Positions 1-8,863 of a stretch of 32,900 nt of DNA are shown here, in pieces (position 1 is the first letter of the stretch; each line of letters opens with the position of its first letter). The DNA is taken from NCBI GenBank assembly GCA_910587375.1, contig CAJULR010000017.1, forward strand, positions 1-32,900. Direction: 5' to 3'. Made by a program: the position numbers and the translations under genes. The notes beneath the pieces were generated by a model. The model saw nothing but the letters and a program-made list of their open reading frames with translations, ran no database searches and was not told the origin of the DNA. This DNA comes from Candidatus Gastranaerophilales bacterium. GTDB lineage: Bacteria; Cyanobacteriota; Vampirovibrionia; Gastranaerophilales; Gastranaerophilaceae.

Positions 1-166
1 TAAAGTGAAAAGTAAATGATTTGTAATTAAAGTTAAAGACATGTAATGAATTGTAAAAATTATAAAAAAATGTAAAAATCAAAGCAATAAAAAACATTTA
101 CAAGTTTTATAAAGTTACCAATTCAAAAGACAGTTTATAAATTAGATGTCACTAAAAAGGTCAGAT

Positions 167-826
167 ATGAAAATTAAAGCAACAGACACCACATACACTA
201 AAAAGGCCGAAAAAGCCCAAAAGAAGGCTCAAAACAAAGCGCAGAAAAAAGATATTCTGCACGATACGCCTGTCAGATATTTAGGATATTGTGACGATAT
301 TGGTGCCGCCACAAGGGTTGTATGTTCAAACTCAAAAAATGCTTTAATTAAAAATCTTCCGGCAATTTCTTATATCCCCGTTGCAGCCTACATTAGCGCT
401 GATGTTTTATCAACATACAGCAAAGCTAAAAAAGAAGACGGCAAAGAAATGGCAAAGAAAAAAGCCTTAAGCCAAGGGGTTTTCCAAGGAATTACAAGTA
501 TTTTATTCCCGATTGGAATTGTTGGCGCAGCACAAAAGGGCGCAGGAAAAATGTTTGATAAATTTATTCCTGCCTTAAAACAAAACATTGCAGAAAACGG
601 CGCAAAAATTGTTAACCACAAAAGAGATGTCGCCCTTGCTGTTATCGGGCTTGGCGCCTTAATTGCAGTTTCAGAACATGTTGATAAATTTGCAAAAAAT
701 ATTTTAATGAAAAAAATTATAAACCCAATTATTGGAATTAAAGAGAACAAAACTGAATGTGCGCAAGAAACTTCAAATGACACGCCAAAAGGCGATGAGC
801 ATTTGATTGGCACAACGCAAGGTTAA
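167..826 (+). CDS. Hypothetical protein with hydrophobic segments
   Basis: I do not recognise this 219-residue protein. An in-frame ATG also exists at 146, but the ATG at 167 has AAAAGG six bases upstream and is preferred. The N-terminal quarter is very rich in Lys, Ala and Gln (a run of KAEKAQKKAQNKAQKK), then come two hydrophobic stretches, around GITSILFPIGIVGAAQKGAG and DVALAVIGLGALIAV, which could be membrane-associated helices. The C-terminal tail is hydrophilic. There is no clear signal peptide. It is followed by a strong hairpin terminator shared with the convergent nifU-nifS unit, so it is probably a single-gene transcript. Codon usage resembles its neighbours. Confidence 0.7.
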   Translation: MKIKATDTTYTKKAEKAQKKAQNKAQKKDILHDTPVRYLGYCDDIGAATRVVCSNSKNALIKNLPAISYIPVAAYISADVLSTYSKAKKEDGKEMAKKKALSQGVFQGITSILFPIGIVGAAQKGAGKMFDKFIPALKQNIAENGAKIVNHKRDVALAVIGLGALIAVSEHVDKFAKNILMKKIINPIIGIKENKTECAQETSNDTPKGDEHLIGTTQG

Positions 827-858
827 AATTTCATCCTATTTCCCCTTTTCCGTAAGGT

Positions 859-896
859 CAAAAAGGCTTTGGTTTAATTCCCAAAGCCTCATTTTT
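859..896. terminator. Bidirectional intrinsic terminator
   Basis: A 9-bp stem AGGCTTTGG / CCAAAGCCT (864-872 and 881-889) with an 8-nt loop lies between two convergent units. On the minus strand the stem is followed directly by TTTTTG, and on the plus strand by CATTTTT. It can therefore end both the hypothetical gene to its left and nifS to its right. Confidence 0.8.
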
Positions 897-972
897 AAGC
901 ATTATTAGCCATCAAACATTATTTTAACTGCGTTTTTTTTTGCAAATATTGAAGATATTGGATTACAAAGCC

Positions 973-2181
973 TTAACAGCCTTTACCGTTTAAAATTTCC
1001 CCAAGTTCCTTTTGGAAAGGCGAAATTTTTGCCAATTTTTCAATAATATGCGGCAGGGTTTGCACGGTGTAATTAATGTCTTCTTCTGTCGTATAACGGC
1101 TTAAGGAGAACCTTATACTGCCGTGGAGAGAAGTAAACGGAACGCCCATTGCCCTTAAAACATGGCTTGGCTCTAAACTTCCTGATGTGCAGGCAGAGCC
1201 TGAACTTGCGCAAATTCCTGCGTCGTTTAAATGTAATAAAATAAGTTCGCCTTCAATGTATAAAAAGCCTATGTTTGTTGTGTTTGGCACCCTGTTTTTT
1301 GCAGTAGAATTTAACCTTGCATTTTTAATTTTGGTTAAAATCCCTTCTTCAAGCATATCGCGAAGCCTTTTAACACGGGTTAATTCATCATCCAAATTTT
1401 CCATAGCAAGCTCTGCAGCTTTTGCCATACCCACAATATAAGGCACATTTTCAGTTCCTGCCCTTTTGCCTCTTTCCTGATGGCCGCCGATTATCAAAGG
1501 GGCAATCATTGTGCCAGATTTAACATATAGCGCGCCAATTCCCTTTGGCCCGTGGAATTTATGAGCAGAAATACCCATAAGGTCGATTTTTGTGTCTTGA
1601 ACATTTATAGGGATTTTTCCTGCCGCTTGAACTGCGTCCACAAAAACTTTTGTTTCAGGATTTATGTCTTTTACAATGTCTGCAATTTCTTTTACGGGAA
1701 AAATTGCGCCAGTTTCGTTGTTTGCATACATTATCGAAACCAAGGCCGTGTCTTTATCCACCTTTGACGCTAATTCCTGAACATCAAGATCACCGTTTGA
1801 ATCTACACCGATGTAATCCACTTTATAGCCGTGTTTTTCAAGGTCTTTATAAAGGTTTAGAACACAAGGATGTTCCACTTTTGAAGTTATAATGTGTTTT
1901 TTTGTCTTGTTTAATTCCAAAACCCCTTTTATTGCAGTGTTTGCGCTTTCAGAACCACAGGATGTAAAAAGAATTTCCTTTGAATCTTTTGCGCCCAAAA
2001 AATCTTTAATTGTTTCTCTTGAACGCCTTACGGCAGAATTTGCCGTGTGCGCTAAATCATAAATTGAGGAAGCATTTCCGTATTCTTCGGTAAAATATGG
2101 AAGCATAGCCTCCACCACTTTTTCATCAACCTTTGTGGTTGCATTGTTGTCTAAATAAATCAAGTTGTTATATAGGCTCAT
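973..2181 (-). CDS. nifS: Cysteine desulfurase NifS/IscS
   Basis: This 402-residue class V PLP-dependent enzyme takes sulfur from L-cysteine and passes it as a persulfide to an Fe-S scaffold. The N-terminus YLDNNATT is diagnostic. The PLP lysine lies in SAHKFHG (Lys208) and the catalytic cysteine in GSACTSG (Cys331), with the short loop of group I (NifS/IscS) desulfurases. A cofactor-contacting histidine follows KVE (His104). The start has a strong Shine-Dalgarno (GAGGTGG) and lies one base after the nifU stop, so the pair is translationally linked. The adjoining three-domain NifU supports the name nifS, although general Fe-S assembly rather than nitrogen fixation is the likely role, as no nitrogenase genes are seen. 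Confidence 0.95.
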   Translation of the reverse strand: MSLYNNLIYLDNNATTKVDEKVVEAMLPYFTEEYGNASSIYDLAHTANSAVRRSRETIKDFLGAKDSKEILFTSCGSESANTAIKGVLELNKTKKHIITSKVEHPCVLNLYKDLEKHGYKVDYIGVDSNGDLDVQELASKVDKDTALVSIMYANNETGAIFPVKEIADIVKDINPETKVFVDAVQAAGKIPINVQDTKIDLMGISAHKFHGPKGIGALYVKSGTMIAPLIIGGHQERGKRAGTENVPYIVGMAKAAELAMENLDDELTRVKRLRDMLEEGILTKIKNARLNSTAKNRVPNTTNIGFLYIEGELILLHLNDAGICASSGSACTSGSLEPSHVLRAMGVPFTSLHGSIRFSLSRYTTEEDINYTVQTLPHIIEKLAKISPFQKELGEILNGKGC

Positions 2182-2182
2182 T

Positions 2183-3028
2183 TTATTCCACCTCTATGAC
2201 ATTTATTTCATTATCAACATGTTCTCTAAGCTGCGCCTGAACAAAGTTTTTCAAGGTAAGGTTTGAATTTCTGCACCCTTTGCAGGTTCCAGTGAGGCGA
2301 ACATAAACATCTTTTCCTTCGACATTTACAAGTTCTATTCCGCCACAATCTTTGTGAAGTTCAGGCATAATGTGCTTTTCAATTACCTTATTTACTTTTA
2401 AAATAAATTGAACAGCATTCAGTTCTTCTTTTTTATTGCCGGCCTCCATATTATAAGTGTTTATAATTGCCTGAATGTTCCCCTTGCACCTTCCGCAAGC
2501 GCCGCCAGCGTATGTCAGGGCGGTTATATCTTCAACGGTTTTTGCCCCGTTGTGCTCAATTGCTTCTTTAATTGCCTTTTCTGTCACAGAAAAACAGTTA
2601 CAGATAATTTTATCCTTGTTTGCCCTTGGAGCCTGTTTTTCGCCATCTGAAATTTCTTCCTCTTCTCCTTCAAGGTTTTTAAGCGCGTCTTCAAGCGCTT
2701 CATGGCCCATAACAGAACAGTGCATTTTTTCAGGCGGAAGGCCGCCCAATTTATCTGCAATATCTTTGTTTGTAATCTTTTTTACTTCTTCAACCGTTTT
2801 TCCTATTATCATCTCAGTTAAAATGCTTGAAGAAGCAACGGCAGAGCCGCACCCAAAGGTTTGAAACTTGGCGTCAGTGATAATTCCGTCTTTTATTTTT
2901 AAATATAATTTCAAAGCATCACCGCAGGCAAGTGCTCCTGCTTCTCCGATAGCGTCTGCGTCTTCAATTGAGCCTACGTTTTTTGGATTTTTATAATGCT
3001 CTTTTACAATATCAGAATATTCCCACAT
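2183..3028 (-). CDS. nifU: Fe-S cluster scaffold protein NifU (three-domain)
   Basis: The 281-residue protein shows all three NifU modules. An IscU-like scaffold occupies about residues 1-120, with ligand cysteines 35, 60 and 104 and the conserved Asp37. A BFD-like [2Fe-2S] domain occupies about 140-195, with the CNC and CGRC pairs (Cys143, 145, 178, 181). A C-terminal Nfu domain occupies about 205-281, with CKGC (Cys249, 252). It receives sulfur from the NifS encoded immediately downstream and builds clusters for transfer to apoproteins. The start has AGGA upstream, and a minus-strand TATAAT near 3063 may be its -10 element. The gene is divergent from the next one on the right, so the promoter region is short and shared. 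Confidence 0.95.
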   Translation of the reverse strand: MWEYSDIVKEHYKNPKNVGSIEDADAIGEAGALACGDALKLYLKIKDGIITDAKFQTFGCGSAVASSSILTEMIIGKTVEEVKKITNKDIADKLGGLPPEKMHCSVMGHEALEDALKNLEGEEEEISDGEKQAPRANKDKIICNCFSVTEKAIKEAIEHNGAKTVEDITALTYAGGACGRCKGNIQAIINTYNMEAGNKKEELNAVQFILKVNKVIEKHIMPELHKDCGGIELVNVEGKDVYVRLTGTCKGCRNSNLTLKNFVQAQLREHVDNEINVIEVE

Positions 3029-3130
3029 GGTTTTTTGTCCTATTTTAAATTTTTACATTCAGATTATAAACCAAAAATACTACTTGTATAGGGTTTAAAA
3101 CCTTTCGTTTTGCTTAATAATTATTTTATA

Positions 3131-3697
3131 ATGGAAGAATTATTTAAAAATTCCCTATTGGGACAATTGCAAGACTTAGGCCTCGCCCAGGGCACACAAA
3201 CAGGTGCTATGCAAGGCATTATAAGCAGCATAAAAACAGGTACGGAAGAAAATTTCACTGACGGGCCAAACCCGCTTGCAATTAAAGTGAACGGGGATAT
3301 TAAAGATTCTCCTTTCGTGGATAACCCGATTAAAAAAGAAGAAGCGTCCGCCCCAAAAGCCAACATCCAAAAGGAACCTGAAGTTTCAAAAGATTTTAAA
3401 AGACGGCTGAATGATTTTGATTTTGACATTTTGCAAGATTCTGCCATTAAAAAAGCGAGTGATGAATTTTCAGGCGGAAATGTTTTTGGAAAATTTTTAT
3501 ACAAATATTTCCCAAAAATTTATAAAAGCTTTCTTATTAAAAAAGCGCTAAATAAGTTAAATTCATTGAATAAAACAACGCTTGAACTTATGTCAAAAAA
3601 GATTCCATACGGAGAATCTGATGAAAGATATAATGCTCTTATTGAATATTTAAGCAGCGCAAACACAATTCACGCCAAGCTTTTAAAGAAAATCTAG
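3131..3697 (+). CDS. Hypothetical protein
   Basis: I do not recognise this protein of about 188 residues. It begins MEELFKNSLLGQLQDLGLAQ, has a polar Gly/Pro/Lys-rich middle, and ends in a basic alpha-helical region containing FGKFLYKYFPKIYKSF and a leucine/asparagine-rich helix. No signal peptide is visible. The frame is open from a TTG at 3110, but ATG 3131 is the more natural start. A TATAAT (3127-3132) overlaps this ATG, so either the transcript starts inside the gene or this is not the promoter. Its last four bases overlap the convergent small gene on the other strand. Confidence 0.6.
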   Translation: MEELFKNSLLGQLQDLGLAQGTQTGAMQGIISSIKTGTEENFTDGPNPLAIKVNGDIKDSPFVDNPIKKEEASAPKANIQKEPEVSKDFKRRLNDFDFDILQDSAIKKASDEFSGGNVFGKFLYKYFPKIYKSFLIKKALNKLNSLNKTTLELMSKKIPYGESDERYNALIEYLSSANTIHAKLLKKI

Positions 3698-3918
3698 ACA
3701 ACCTTATCAAGTTTTTCGCCGGCGCCTTTTTGAACGATTTTTTTCAATCCTCTGAAATTAAGCGTGCTGTTTCTTGATACGGCAAGGGTTTGGTTATATA
3801 AATAGTTTAGTCTGCTTGCAATAAAGTCGCCGGAATTATCGCCCCCATCTCTTTTTGTAGAGATTGTGGGACCATAATTAATCGCACTGCTTCCTGTTAT
3901 TGCGCTAATCTTTGACAT
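3694..3918 (-). CDS. Small hypothetical protein
   Basis: This is a 74-residue protein without a recognisable domain. It is Ser/Asn/Thr-rich at the N-terminus and basic at the C-terminus, and contains NFRGLKK near residue 53, resembling the short F-x-x-[NGL] motif seen at the N-termini of several other unknown proteins here. The start follows AGGGAACG at a rather long spacing. It converges with the upstream gene, overlapping by four bases. It could be a minor secreted or structural protein, but the sequence gives no firm hint of function. Confidence 0.5.
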   Translation of the reverse strand: MSKISAITGSSAINYGPTISTKRDGGDNSGDFIASRLNYLYNQTLAVSRNSTLNFRGLKKIVQKGAGEKLDKVV

Positions 3919-4079
3919 TTACTATACGTTCCCTAGTCTTTAAATATTGTAGTTGTGCAAAAAAATTATGCTTTAGACTGTAAACACAAAATTTATGCTT
4001 GTGCTTACATTTTAATAAAAAAACAGAAGAAGTCAAAATTAACAAAATTTTAAGCAATATTTACAAAATTTTACAAAAA

Positions 4080-5462
4080 CTAAAAGCCGCCGTTCAAAAG
4101 GCGCATTTCTTCCCGCCTTTTCTTTCTGACTTTTTTTGTCCAGCCAAGCGTTCTAAATCTTAGAATTAAAATAAACCCTCTTATGCACTCATCCATCGCC
4201 ATTCCAATCCAAATCCCGACAAGGCCCATTCCAAGAGTTATTCCAAAAACATATCCAAACCCAACACCAAACGTCCAGGCCGAAAACATACACATATAGG
4301 CGGGAAATTTCACATCTTCAACCGCAATTAAACACCGCACCATTACAATATTAATTGAGCGGCCAATTTCTAAGAAAAATTCCACAAAAATTATCTTTTT
4401 TCCAAGGGCTAAAATTTCGGGGTTTTTTGTAAAAATGCCAAAAATATTGTCACTAAAAATGTATAATAAAAGCGTAATTGAAAGAGAAATAGTGATAGAA
4501 ACAATTAAAGTTGCCCAAACCCTTTTGTTTGCAAGCTTTAAGTTGTTTGAACCTATAAGATAACTTACAACGATTTGAGAGGCTTGTGAAATTGCAACAG
4601 AATAGATGTATGCAAAGTTTGCAAGAATGCTGCAATAAACTTTTGTTGTAATAACTGTTGTGCCAAAGAAATTTACAAATTTCATAATTACAGTTTGGGA
4701 AAGGTTATATGAAAGTTCTTCTGCGCCTGATGGAACGCCGATATGCAAAAGGTTTTTCATGGTGTTCCAAGGAAAAGGCTTTAAAAATTTCTTTGAAATT
4801 TCAATATTTGTTTTTACATTAAAAAGAAAAATCATTAAAACAAGCCCAAAAAGCCTGCTTATGACAGTTGAAATTGCAGCACCCGAAACCCCGAGAGGAG
4901 GAATTAAAGCGCAGCCGTTTATTAAAATAAAATTGCCTAAAATATTTATGGCGTTCATAAAAACCGCAGCAAGCATAACATTTTTCATAAAGCCATAGCT
5001 TCGAAGCGAAGCGGCGTATGTCATATAAAGCCCCTGGACAATTGTAAAAGCGCCAACTATGAAGAGATAGGTTTTGGTTTCAATAAATATATCTGATGGC
5101 ACCTGCATCCAACGAAAAACAGGCATAGCAAGGGCAAAGATTGCAACAGTAATTAAAACGCTTACAAAAGAGAGCATAACAATGGATGTATTAAAAACTT
5201 CAGAAATTTTGCCTTCGTTTTTTGCGCCTAAATATCTTGAAATTAAAACTGTCGTCGAAACGCTCATAACGCTTAGAACAATAATTACAAGGTTCATAAT
5301 TAAATTGGCGTTTCCGATTGCACCAACGTATATTTCATTAAAATGTCCAATCATTATCTGGTCGATATTTCCGACAAGCATTTGCAAAAGAAGCTCGACA
5401 AAAATCGGAACGGACATTTTAAAAACTATTGAATTAGAATTTTTTGCCTCTTGTATATTCAT
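4080..5462 (-). CDS. MATE family multidrug/cation efflux transporter
   Basis: The 460-residue integral membrane protein has about twelve hydrophobic helices in two halves and the typical opening of the MATE family, with an amphipathic start followed by PIFVELLLQMLVGNIDQIMIG. It would use a Na+ or H+ gradient to export drugs or metabolites through the inner membrane. The C-terminal tail is strongly basic (KKVRKKRREE). Length is normal for the family. No Shine-Dalgarno is evident in front of the ATG. It is divergently arranged with argS about 100 bases away. Substrate cannot be predicted. Confidence 0.88.
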   Translation of the reverse strand: MNIQEAKNSNSIVFKMSVPIFVELLLQMLVGNIDQIMIGHFNEIYVGAIGNANLIMNLVIIVLSVMSVSTTVLISRYLGAKNEGKISEVFNTSIVMLSFVSVLITVAIFALAMPVFRWMQVPSDIFIETKTYLFIVGAFTIVQGLYMTYAASLRSYGFMKNVMLAAVFMNAINILGNFILINGCALIPPLGVSGAAISTVISRLFGLVLMIFLFNVKTNIEISKKFLKPFPWNTMKNLLHIGVPSGAEELSYNLSQTVIMKFVNFFGTTVITTKVYCSILANFAYIYSVAISQASQIVVSYLIGSNNLKLANKRVWATLIVSITISLSITLLLYIFSDNIFGIFTKNPEILALGKKIIFVEFFLEIGRSINIVMVRCLIAVEDVKFPAYMCMFSAWTFGVGFGYVFGITLGMGLVGIWIGMAMDECIRGFILILRFRTLGWTKKVRKKRREEMRLLNGGF

Positions 5463-5547
5463 TGTTGTTAATGCTTTTAAAGCCCATTTAGAATGCTATA
5501 TTTAGAATGCTAGATAATTATACACCAACCTAAAGAAATTTTTGTAT

Positions 5548-5562
5548 TATAATATTTTTATT
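5548..5562 (+). promoter_or_regulatory. Probable -10 element and very short leader of argS
   Basis: TATAAT at 5548-5553 ends nine bases before the ATG of argS at 5563. A start site about seven bases after the -10 would leave a leader of roughly two or three bases, and no Shine-Dalgarno is visible. This suggests a leaderless or nearly leaderless messenger. Confidence 0.4.
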
Positions 5563-7254
5563 ATGATTAAAGATTTTTTTGTAAATGTGGTTAAAGAAGC
5601 GGCAGAAGCTGCTCTTTCAAATAAAAAATTAGGACAAGCGGAAAAAATTACGGCAGCTTTTGTTTGTGAAACACCTAAAAACCCTGAATTTGGAGATTTC
5701 AGCGTTAACGTTTCATCTCTTGCGCGTGACGCCAAAATGGCGCCTCCTATGATTGCAAATGCCATTGTTGAATTTATAAAGCCTGAAAACTATTCTATAA
5801 ACGTTGTTGCAGGGTTTATAAACTTTAAGCTTGAAGATGGATTTTTAAAAAAAGTTGTTGAAGAAATCCTTGAAAAGCGTGAAGAATATGGCAGAATGAA
5901 CCTTGGCAAGGGTAAAAAAGTAAATATAGAATATGTAAGTGCAAACCCGACAGGCCCCTTCCACATTGGGCATGGGCGCTGGGCCGCTTTGGGCTCATCT
6001 TTAGCGGAAGTGTTAAAATTCACAGGATATGACGTTTATCAGGAATTTTACATAAACGACGCAGGAAACCAAATAAACAAGCTTGCAATGTCTTTAGAGC
6101 TTCGCGTGAAGGAACTTAAGGGCGAAACCGTTGAATGGCCGGAAGACGCATACAAAGGCGATTATTTAATTGATTGCGCCAAAAGGTATGTAGAACAAGG
6201 CTCAGATGAACCATATGGCGAATTTGCAAAAAAAGATATGCTTCGCCTTCAAAAAGAACTTTTAGAAAAGTTTGAAACACATTTTGACTGTTTCTTTTCT
6301 GAAACAACGCTTTATAAAAATAACGAAGTTGAAAAATGCGTAAAGGCGCTTGATGAGGCCGGAAAACTTTATGAAAAAGACGGTGCGCTTTGGTTTAGAA
6401 CAACAGACTACACAGACGATCAAGACCGCGTTTTAAGGAAAAAAGACGGCTCAAACACATATTTAACAGCAGATATTGCCTATCATAAGAATAAATTTGA
6501 CAGAGGCTTTGAGCATTTAATAAACATTTGGGGCGCAGACCACCACGGGTATATCCCAAGAATGAAAGCTTCAATCGACGCTCTTGGATATGACAGTAAC
6601 AATCTTGAAGTTTTATTGGGCCAGCTTGTAAATATTATCCAAAACGGCGAAGCGGTCCGCATGGGCAAAAGAAAAAAGATGGTAACACTTGATGAACTTG
6701 TGGACGAGGTTGGAGTTGACGCGACAAGATTTTGGATGCTAATGAGAAGCATTGACACAACGCTTGATTTTGACGTTGACCTTGCAAAACAGAAAAATGA
6801 CCAAAACCCTGTATTTTACGTGCAATATGCCCATGCAAGGTGCTGTTCCATTTTAAGAAAAGCCGTTGAAGACAGGCTTGATACAGAAACAGGCGAAAAA
6901 CTTCCGCCATTTATTAAAAAAGAAGAGCTGGATGAAATATTAAACACTGCAAAGGTTTCAGCGCTTTTTGACAAAGATGATGAAAAATCTTACGACGCCA
7001 CAAGAAAGCTTATCTTAAGGCTTGAAGAGTTCAAAACAACAGTAGAAGCGGCCTCAAGAATGCGCGCGCCGTATCTTCTTTGCAAATATGCTTCAAATTT
7101 AGCATACGATTTTCACCATTTTTACAATTTTACAAGGGTGTTATCGGATGACAAAGAGCTTACAAAAGGCAGGCTGGCGCTTGTTGCGGCTGTAAAAAAT
7201 GTGCTTTTTGAAACATTTAAATTGTTAAAAATTACCGCACCTGAAAAAATGTAG
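5563..7254 (+). CDS. argS: Arginyl-tRNA synthetase
   Basis: This class I enzyme charges tRNA-Arg in the cytoplasm. From ATG 5563 it is about 563 residues, normal for the family. An upstream in-frame TTG (5542) would add seven residues but lies on top of the -10 element. An N-terminal Arg-tRNA-synthetase domain (about 1-90) precedes the catalytic core with ANPTGPFHIGHG (the HIGH signature). RMGKRKKMVTLDELVDEVG stands where the KMSKS loop lies. The C-terminal DALR anticodon-binding domain includes ASRMRAPYLLCKYASNLA. It is followed by a tRNA-Ile locus rather than by another protein gene. Confidence 0.97.
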   Translation: MIKDFFVNVVKEAAEAALSNKKLGQAEKITAAFVCETPKNPEFGDFSVNVSSLARDAKMAPPMIANAIVEFIKPENYSINVVAGFINFKLEDGFLKKVVEEILEKREEYGRMNLGKGKKVNIEYVSANPTGPFHIGHGRWAALGSSLAEVLKFTGYDVYQEFYINDAGNQINKLAMSLELRVKELKGETVEWPEDAYKGDYLIDCAKRYVEQGSDEPYGEFAKKDMLRLQKELLEKFETHFDCFFSETTLYKNNEVEKCVKALDEAGKLYEKDGALWFRTTDYTDDQDRVLRKKDGSNTYLTADIAYHKNKFDRGFEHLINIWGADHHGYIPRMKASIDALGYDSNNLEVLLGQLVNIIQNGEAVRMGKRKKMVTLDELVDEVGVDATRFWMLMRSIDTTLDFDVDLAKQKNDQNPVFYVQYAHARCCSILRKAVEDRLDTETGEKLPPFIKKEELDEILNTAKVSALFDKDDEKSYDATRKLILRLEEFKTTVEAASRMRAPYLLCKYASNLAYDFHHFYNFTRVLSDDKELTKGRLALVAAVKNVLFETFKLLKITAPEKM

Positions 7255-7303
7255 CTTCCAAATTTAATTAATTACAGAAAAAAGACTTGATTAGAAAAAT
7301 GTT

Positions 7304-7309
7304 TATAAT
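7304..7309 (+). promoter_or_regulatory. Probable -10 element of the tRNA-Ile locus
   Basis: TATAAT lies about 25 bases before the degenerate tRNA-Ile-like copy and about 150 bases before the intact tRNA. No other good promoter is seen nearer to the intact tRNA, so the tRNA-like segment is probably part of its primary transcript. Confidence 0.45.
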
Positions 7310-7325
7310 AAAATAGTCTTATGGA

Positions 7326-7424
7326 TAGCTTACGGGCTGCTAGCTCAGGTGGTTATGAGCACTCTGCCGAGCAAAAGGTGACTAAATGTCACGTTTTGCG
7401 AGAGGCTGATAAGGGTCCAAGCTA
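7326..7424 (+). ncRNA. Degenerate tRNA-Ile-like copy interrupted by a hairpin
   Basis: Bases 7334-7360 repeat the first 26 or so bases of the intact tRNA-Ile that starts at 7461, with one extra T in the D-loop. The copy is then broken by a hairpin-bearing insert at about 7367-7402 (stems GCAAAA/TTTTGC and GTGAC/GTCAC) and resumes with CTGATAAGGGT, the anticodon loop and 3' anticodon stem. It then diverges, with no T-arm or acceptor 3' strand. The outer bases TAGCTT (7326-7331) and AAGCTA (7419-7424) could pair and close the whole structure. It is not a functional tRNA. It may be a pseudogene, an integration scar or a structured leader. A related hairpin occurs upstream of tRNA-fMet at about 23.09 kb. 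Confidence 0.6.
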
Positions 7425-7460
7425 AATTTAAAAGAACTTTCACAATTGAATATACAATGT

Positions 7461-7534
<74 letters not shown>

Positions 7535-7545
7535 TATTTTAAATC

Positions 7546-7568
7546 AAGAGGCATTAAGCCTCTTTTTT
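7546..7568 (+). terminator. Intrinsic terminator of tRNA-Ile
   Basis: AGAGGC, a five-base loop ATTAA and GCCTCT form a stem followed by a T-run. It lies directly downstream of tRNA-Ile in the right orientation. Confidence 0.85.
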
Positions 7569-7585
7569 AGTGTGAAAAATAATGC

Positions 7586-7614
7586 AAAAAACCGGACAAT
7601 TGCGTCCGGTTTTT
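7586..7614. terminator. Bidirectional terminator between tRNA-Ile and dut
   Basis: ACCGGAC and GCCGGT-type arms (7591-7597 and 7604-7610) form a 7-bp stem around AATTGC. It is flanked by A5 on the left and T5 on the right, so it works on both strands and probably ends the coaX-dut transcript from the right. Confidence 0.85.
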
Positions 7615-7649
7615 AAACTTGAAATATTGCCATGCGATTGGCTAAATTT

Positions 7650-8093
7650 TTACACCCCGGTGGAGCCAAAGCCGCCTGTGCCGCGAGCGGTGGCGGAAAG
7701 TTCCCCTGAAACTTGAATTTCGGCGCGAACAACGGGCGCAATTAACATCTGGGCAATTCTATCCCCTCTTTTTACTGTAAACTCTTCATTTGAAAGGTTT
7801 ATAAGCCCTACGCAAACTTCTCCCCTGTAATCCTCGTCAATCGTGCCGACACAGTTTGAAAGAGTAATTCCGCTTTTAATTGCAAGGCCGCTTCTTGGGC
7901 GAATTTGTGCTTCATAGCCCCTTGGAAGCTCGATTTTTATCCCGGTTGGAACAAGTGCTCTTCCTAACGGCTTCAACACAACATCTTCCGTATTTGCCGC
8001 CATAAGGTCCATGCCTGCAGCGCCTTCGGTTTTATATTCGGGCAAACCCGCACAATGTTCTAATTTTTCAATCTTTAAAACTATTCTATCCAT
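7650..8093 (-). CDS. dut: dUTP diphosphatase
   Basis: This trimeric dUTPase hydrolyses dUTP to dUMP and keeps uracil out of DNA. All five family motifs are present: AAGMDLMA, PRSGLAIKSG, GTIDEDYRGE, RIAQMLI and the C-terminal GTGGFGSTG. Length (147 residues) is normal. Two adjacent ATGs exist. The second, four bases after AGGAGG, is chosen, while the first overlaps the coaX stop codon as ATGA. Translation is clearly coupled to coaX. Confidence 0.96.
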   Translation of the reverse strand: MDRIVLKIEKLEHCAGLPEYKTEGAAGMDLMAANTEDVVLKPLGRALVPTGIKIELPRGYEAQIRPRSGLAIKSGITLSNCVGTIDEDYRGEVCVGLINLSNEEFTVKRGDRIAQMLIAPVVRAEIQVSGELSATARGTGGFGSTGV

Positions 8094-8863
8094 CATTCCT
8101 CCTTGTTTAAATCATATAAATACTCTAAACCTTGTAAAGTCAGGTCTTTATTGATAAAATCTGCACGCCTTTCCATATTCGGAAAAAGGACACTTGAAAA
8201 GCCGCCGGTTGCAACAATTGTCGCCTTTTGTCCAAGCTCTTCTTCGCAAAGCTTTATCATCCCGTCTATCATGCAGGCATGCCCTCTTACAATGCCTGAA
8301 AGCATTGCAGAGATTGTGTCTTTACCTATAGCCTCTTTTGGTGCCTCAATTTTTACCTTAGGCAACTTTGATGTAAAACTGCTCAAAGAATTAGCCTGAA
8401 TTTTAGGCCCTGGCGCAATTATACCGCCCACAAAGTTTCTATTTTCATCCACAATATCAAACGTGGTCGCCGTGCCAAAATCTATAACAATAACAGGCAA
8501 TTTGTACATTTTAACCGCCGCAGCCGCGTTTGCAATCCTGTCTGCGCCGATTTCTTTCGGGTTTTTAAGAGCAATCTTAAAAGGCAGTTTGGATTTGTAT
8601 GAAAGCAAAAGCGCTTCAATGTTAAAATATTTTTTAAGAGCAGCCTTAAAAGTTTCCCCCAGGGGCGGCACAACGGTTGAAATTATGCAGGATTTAACCT
8701 TGGCCTCTTTTTGCACAGAATTTATAAGGTTTAAAAGCAAAATGCCATACTCATCCTGCGTCCTTTTAAGGTCTGAAGCGACATTCCAGTTAATAAGAAG
8801 CTTTGAACCCGAAAAAAGGCCTATGTTTGTGTTTGTATTTCCAATATCTGTTACAAGAAGCAT
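8093..8863 (-). CDS. coaX: Type III pantothenate kinase
   Basis: CoaX phosphorylates pantothenate in the first step of coenzyme A synthesis, without feedback inhibition by CoA. The start at 8863 gives MLLVTDIGNTNTNIGLF, the phosphate-binding motif expected at the extreme N-terminus of the family, so the 12-residue upstream extension of the open frame is rejected. GADRIANAAAA and VIDFGTATTFDIV are the other ASKHA-type motifs. Length is about 256 residues. Its stop overlaps the dut start region. No Shine-Dalgarno is seen. A minus-strand TATAAAAT lies about 20-30 bases upstream. Confidence 0.93.
   Translation of the reverse strand: MLLVTDIGNTNTNIGLFSGSKLLINWNVASDLKRTQDEYGILLLNLINSVQKEAKVKSCIISTVVPPLGETFKAALKKYFNIEALLLSYKSKLPFKIALKNPKEIGADRIANAAAAVKMYKLPVIVIDFGTATTFDIVDENRNFVGGIIAPGPKIQANSLSSFTSKLPKVKIEAPKEAIGKDTISAMLSGIVRGHACMIDGMIKLCEEELGQKATIVATGGFSSVLFPNMERRADFINKDLTLQGLEYLYDLNKEE

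Noticed and set aside
973..3028. Nitrogen fixation cluster suggested by nifS and nifU names
   Set aside because: No nitrogenase or accessory nif gene is present. Three-domain NifU with NifS also serves general Fe-S assembly.
7326..7460. T-box or other amino-acid riboswitch
   Set aside because: None of the T-box conserved elements is seen and the next gene is a tRNA, not an aminoacyl-tRNA synthetase or biosynthesis gene.
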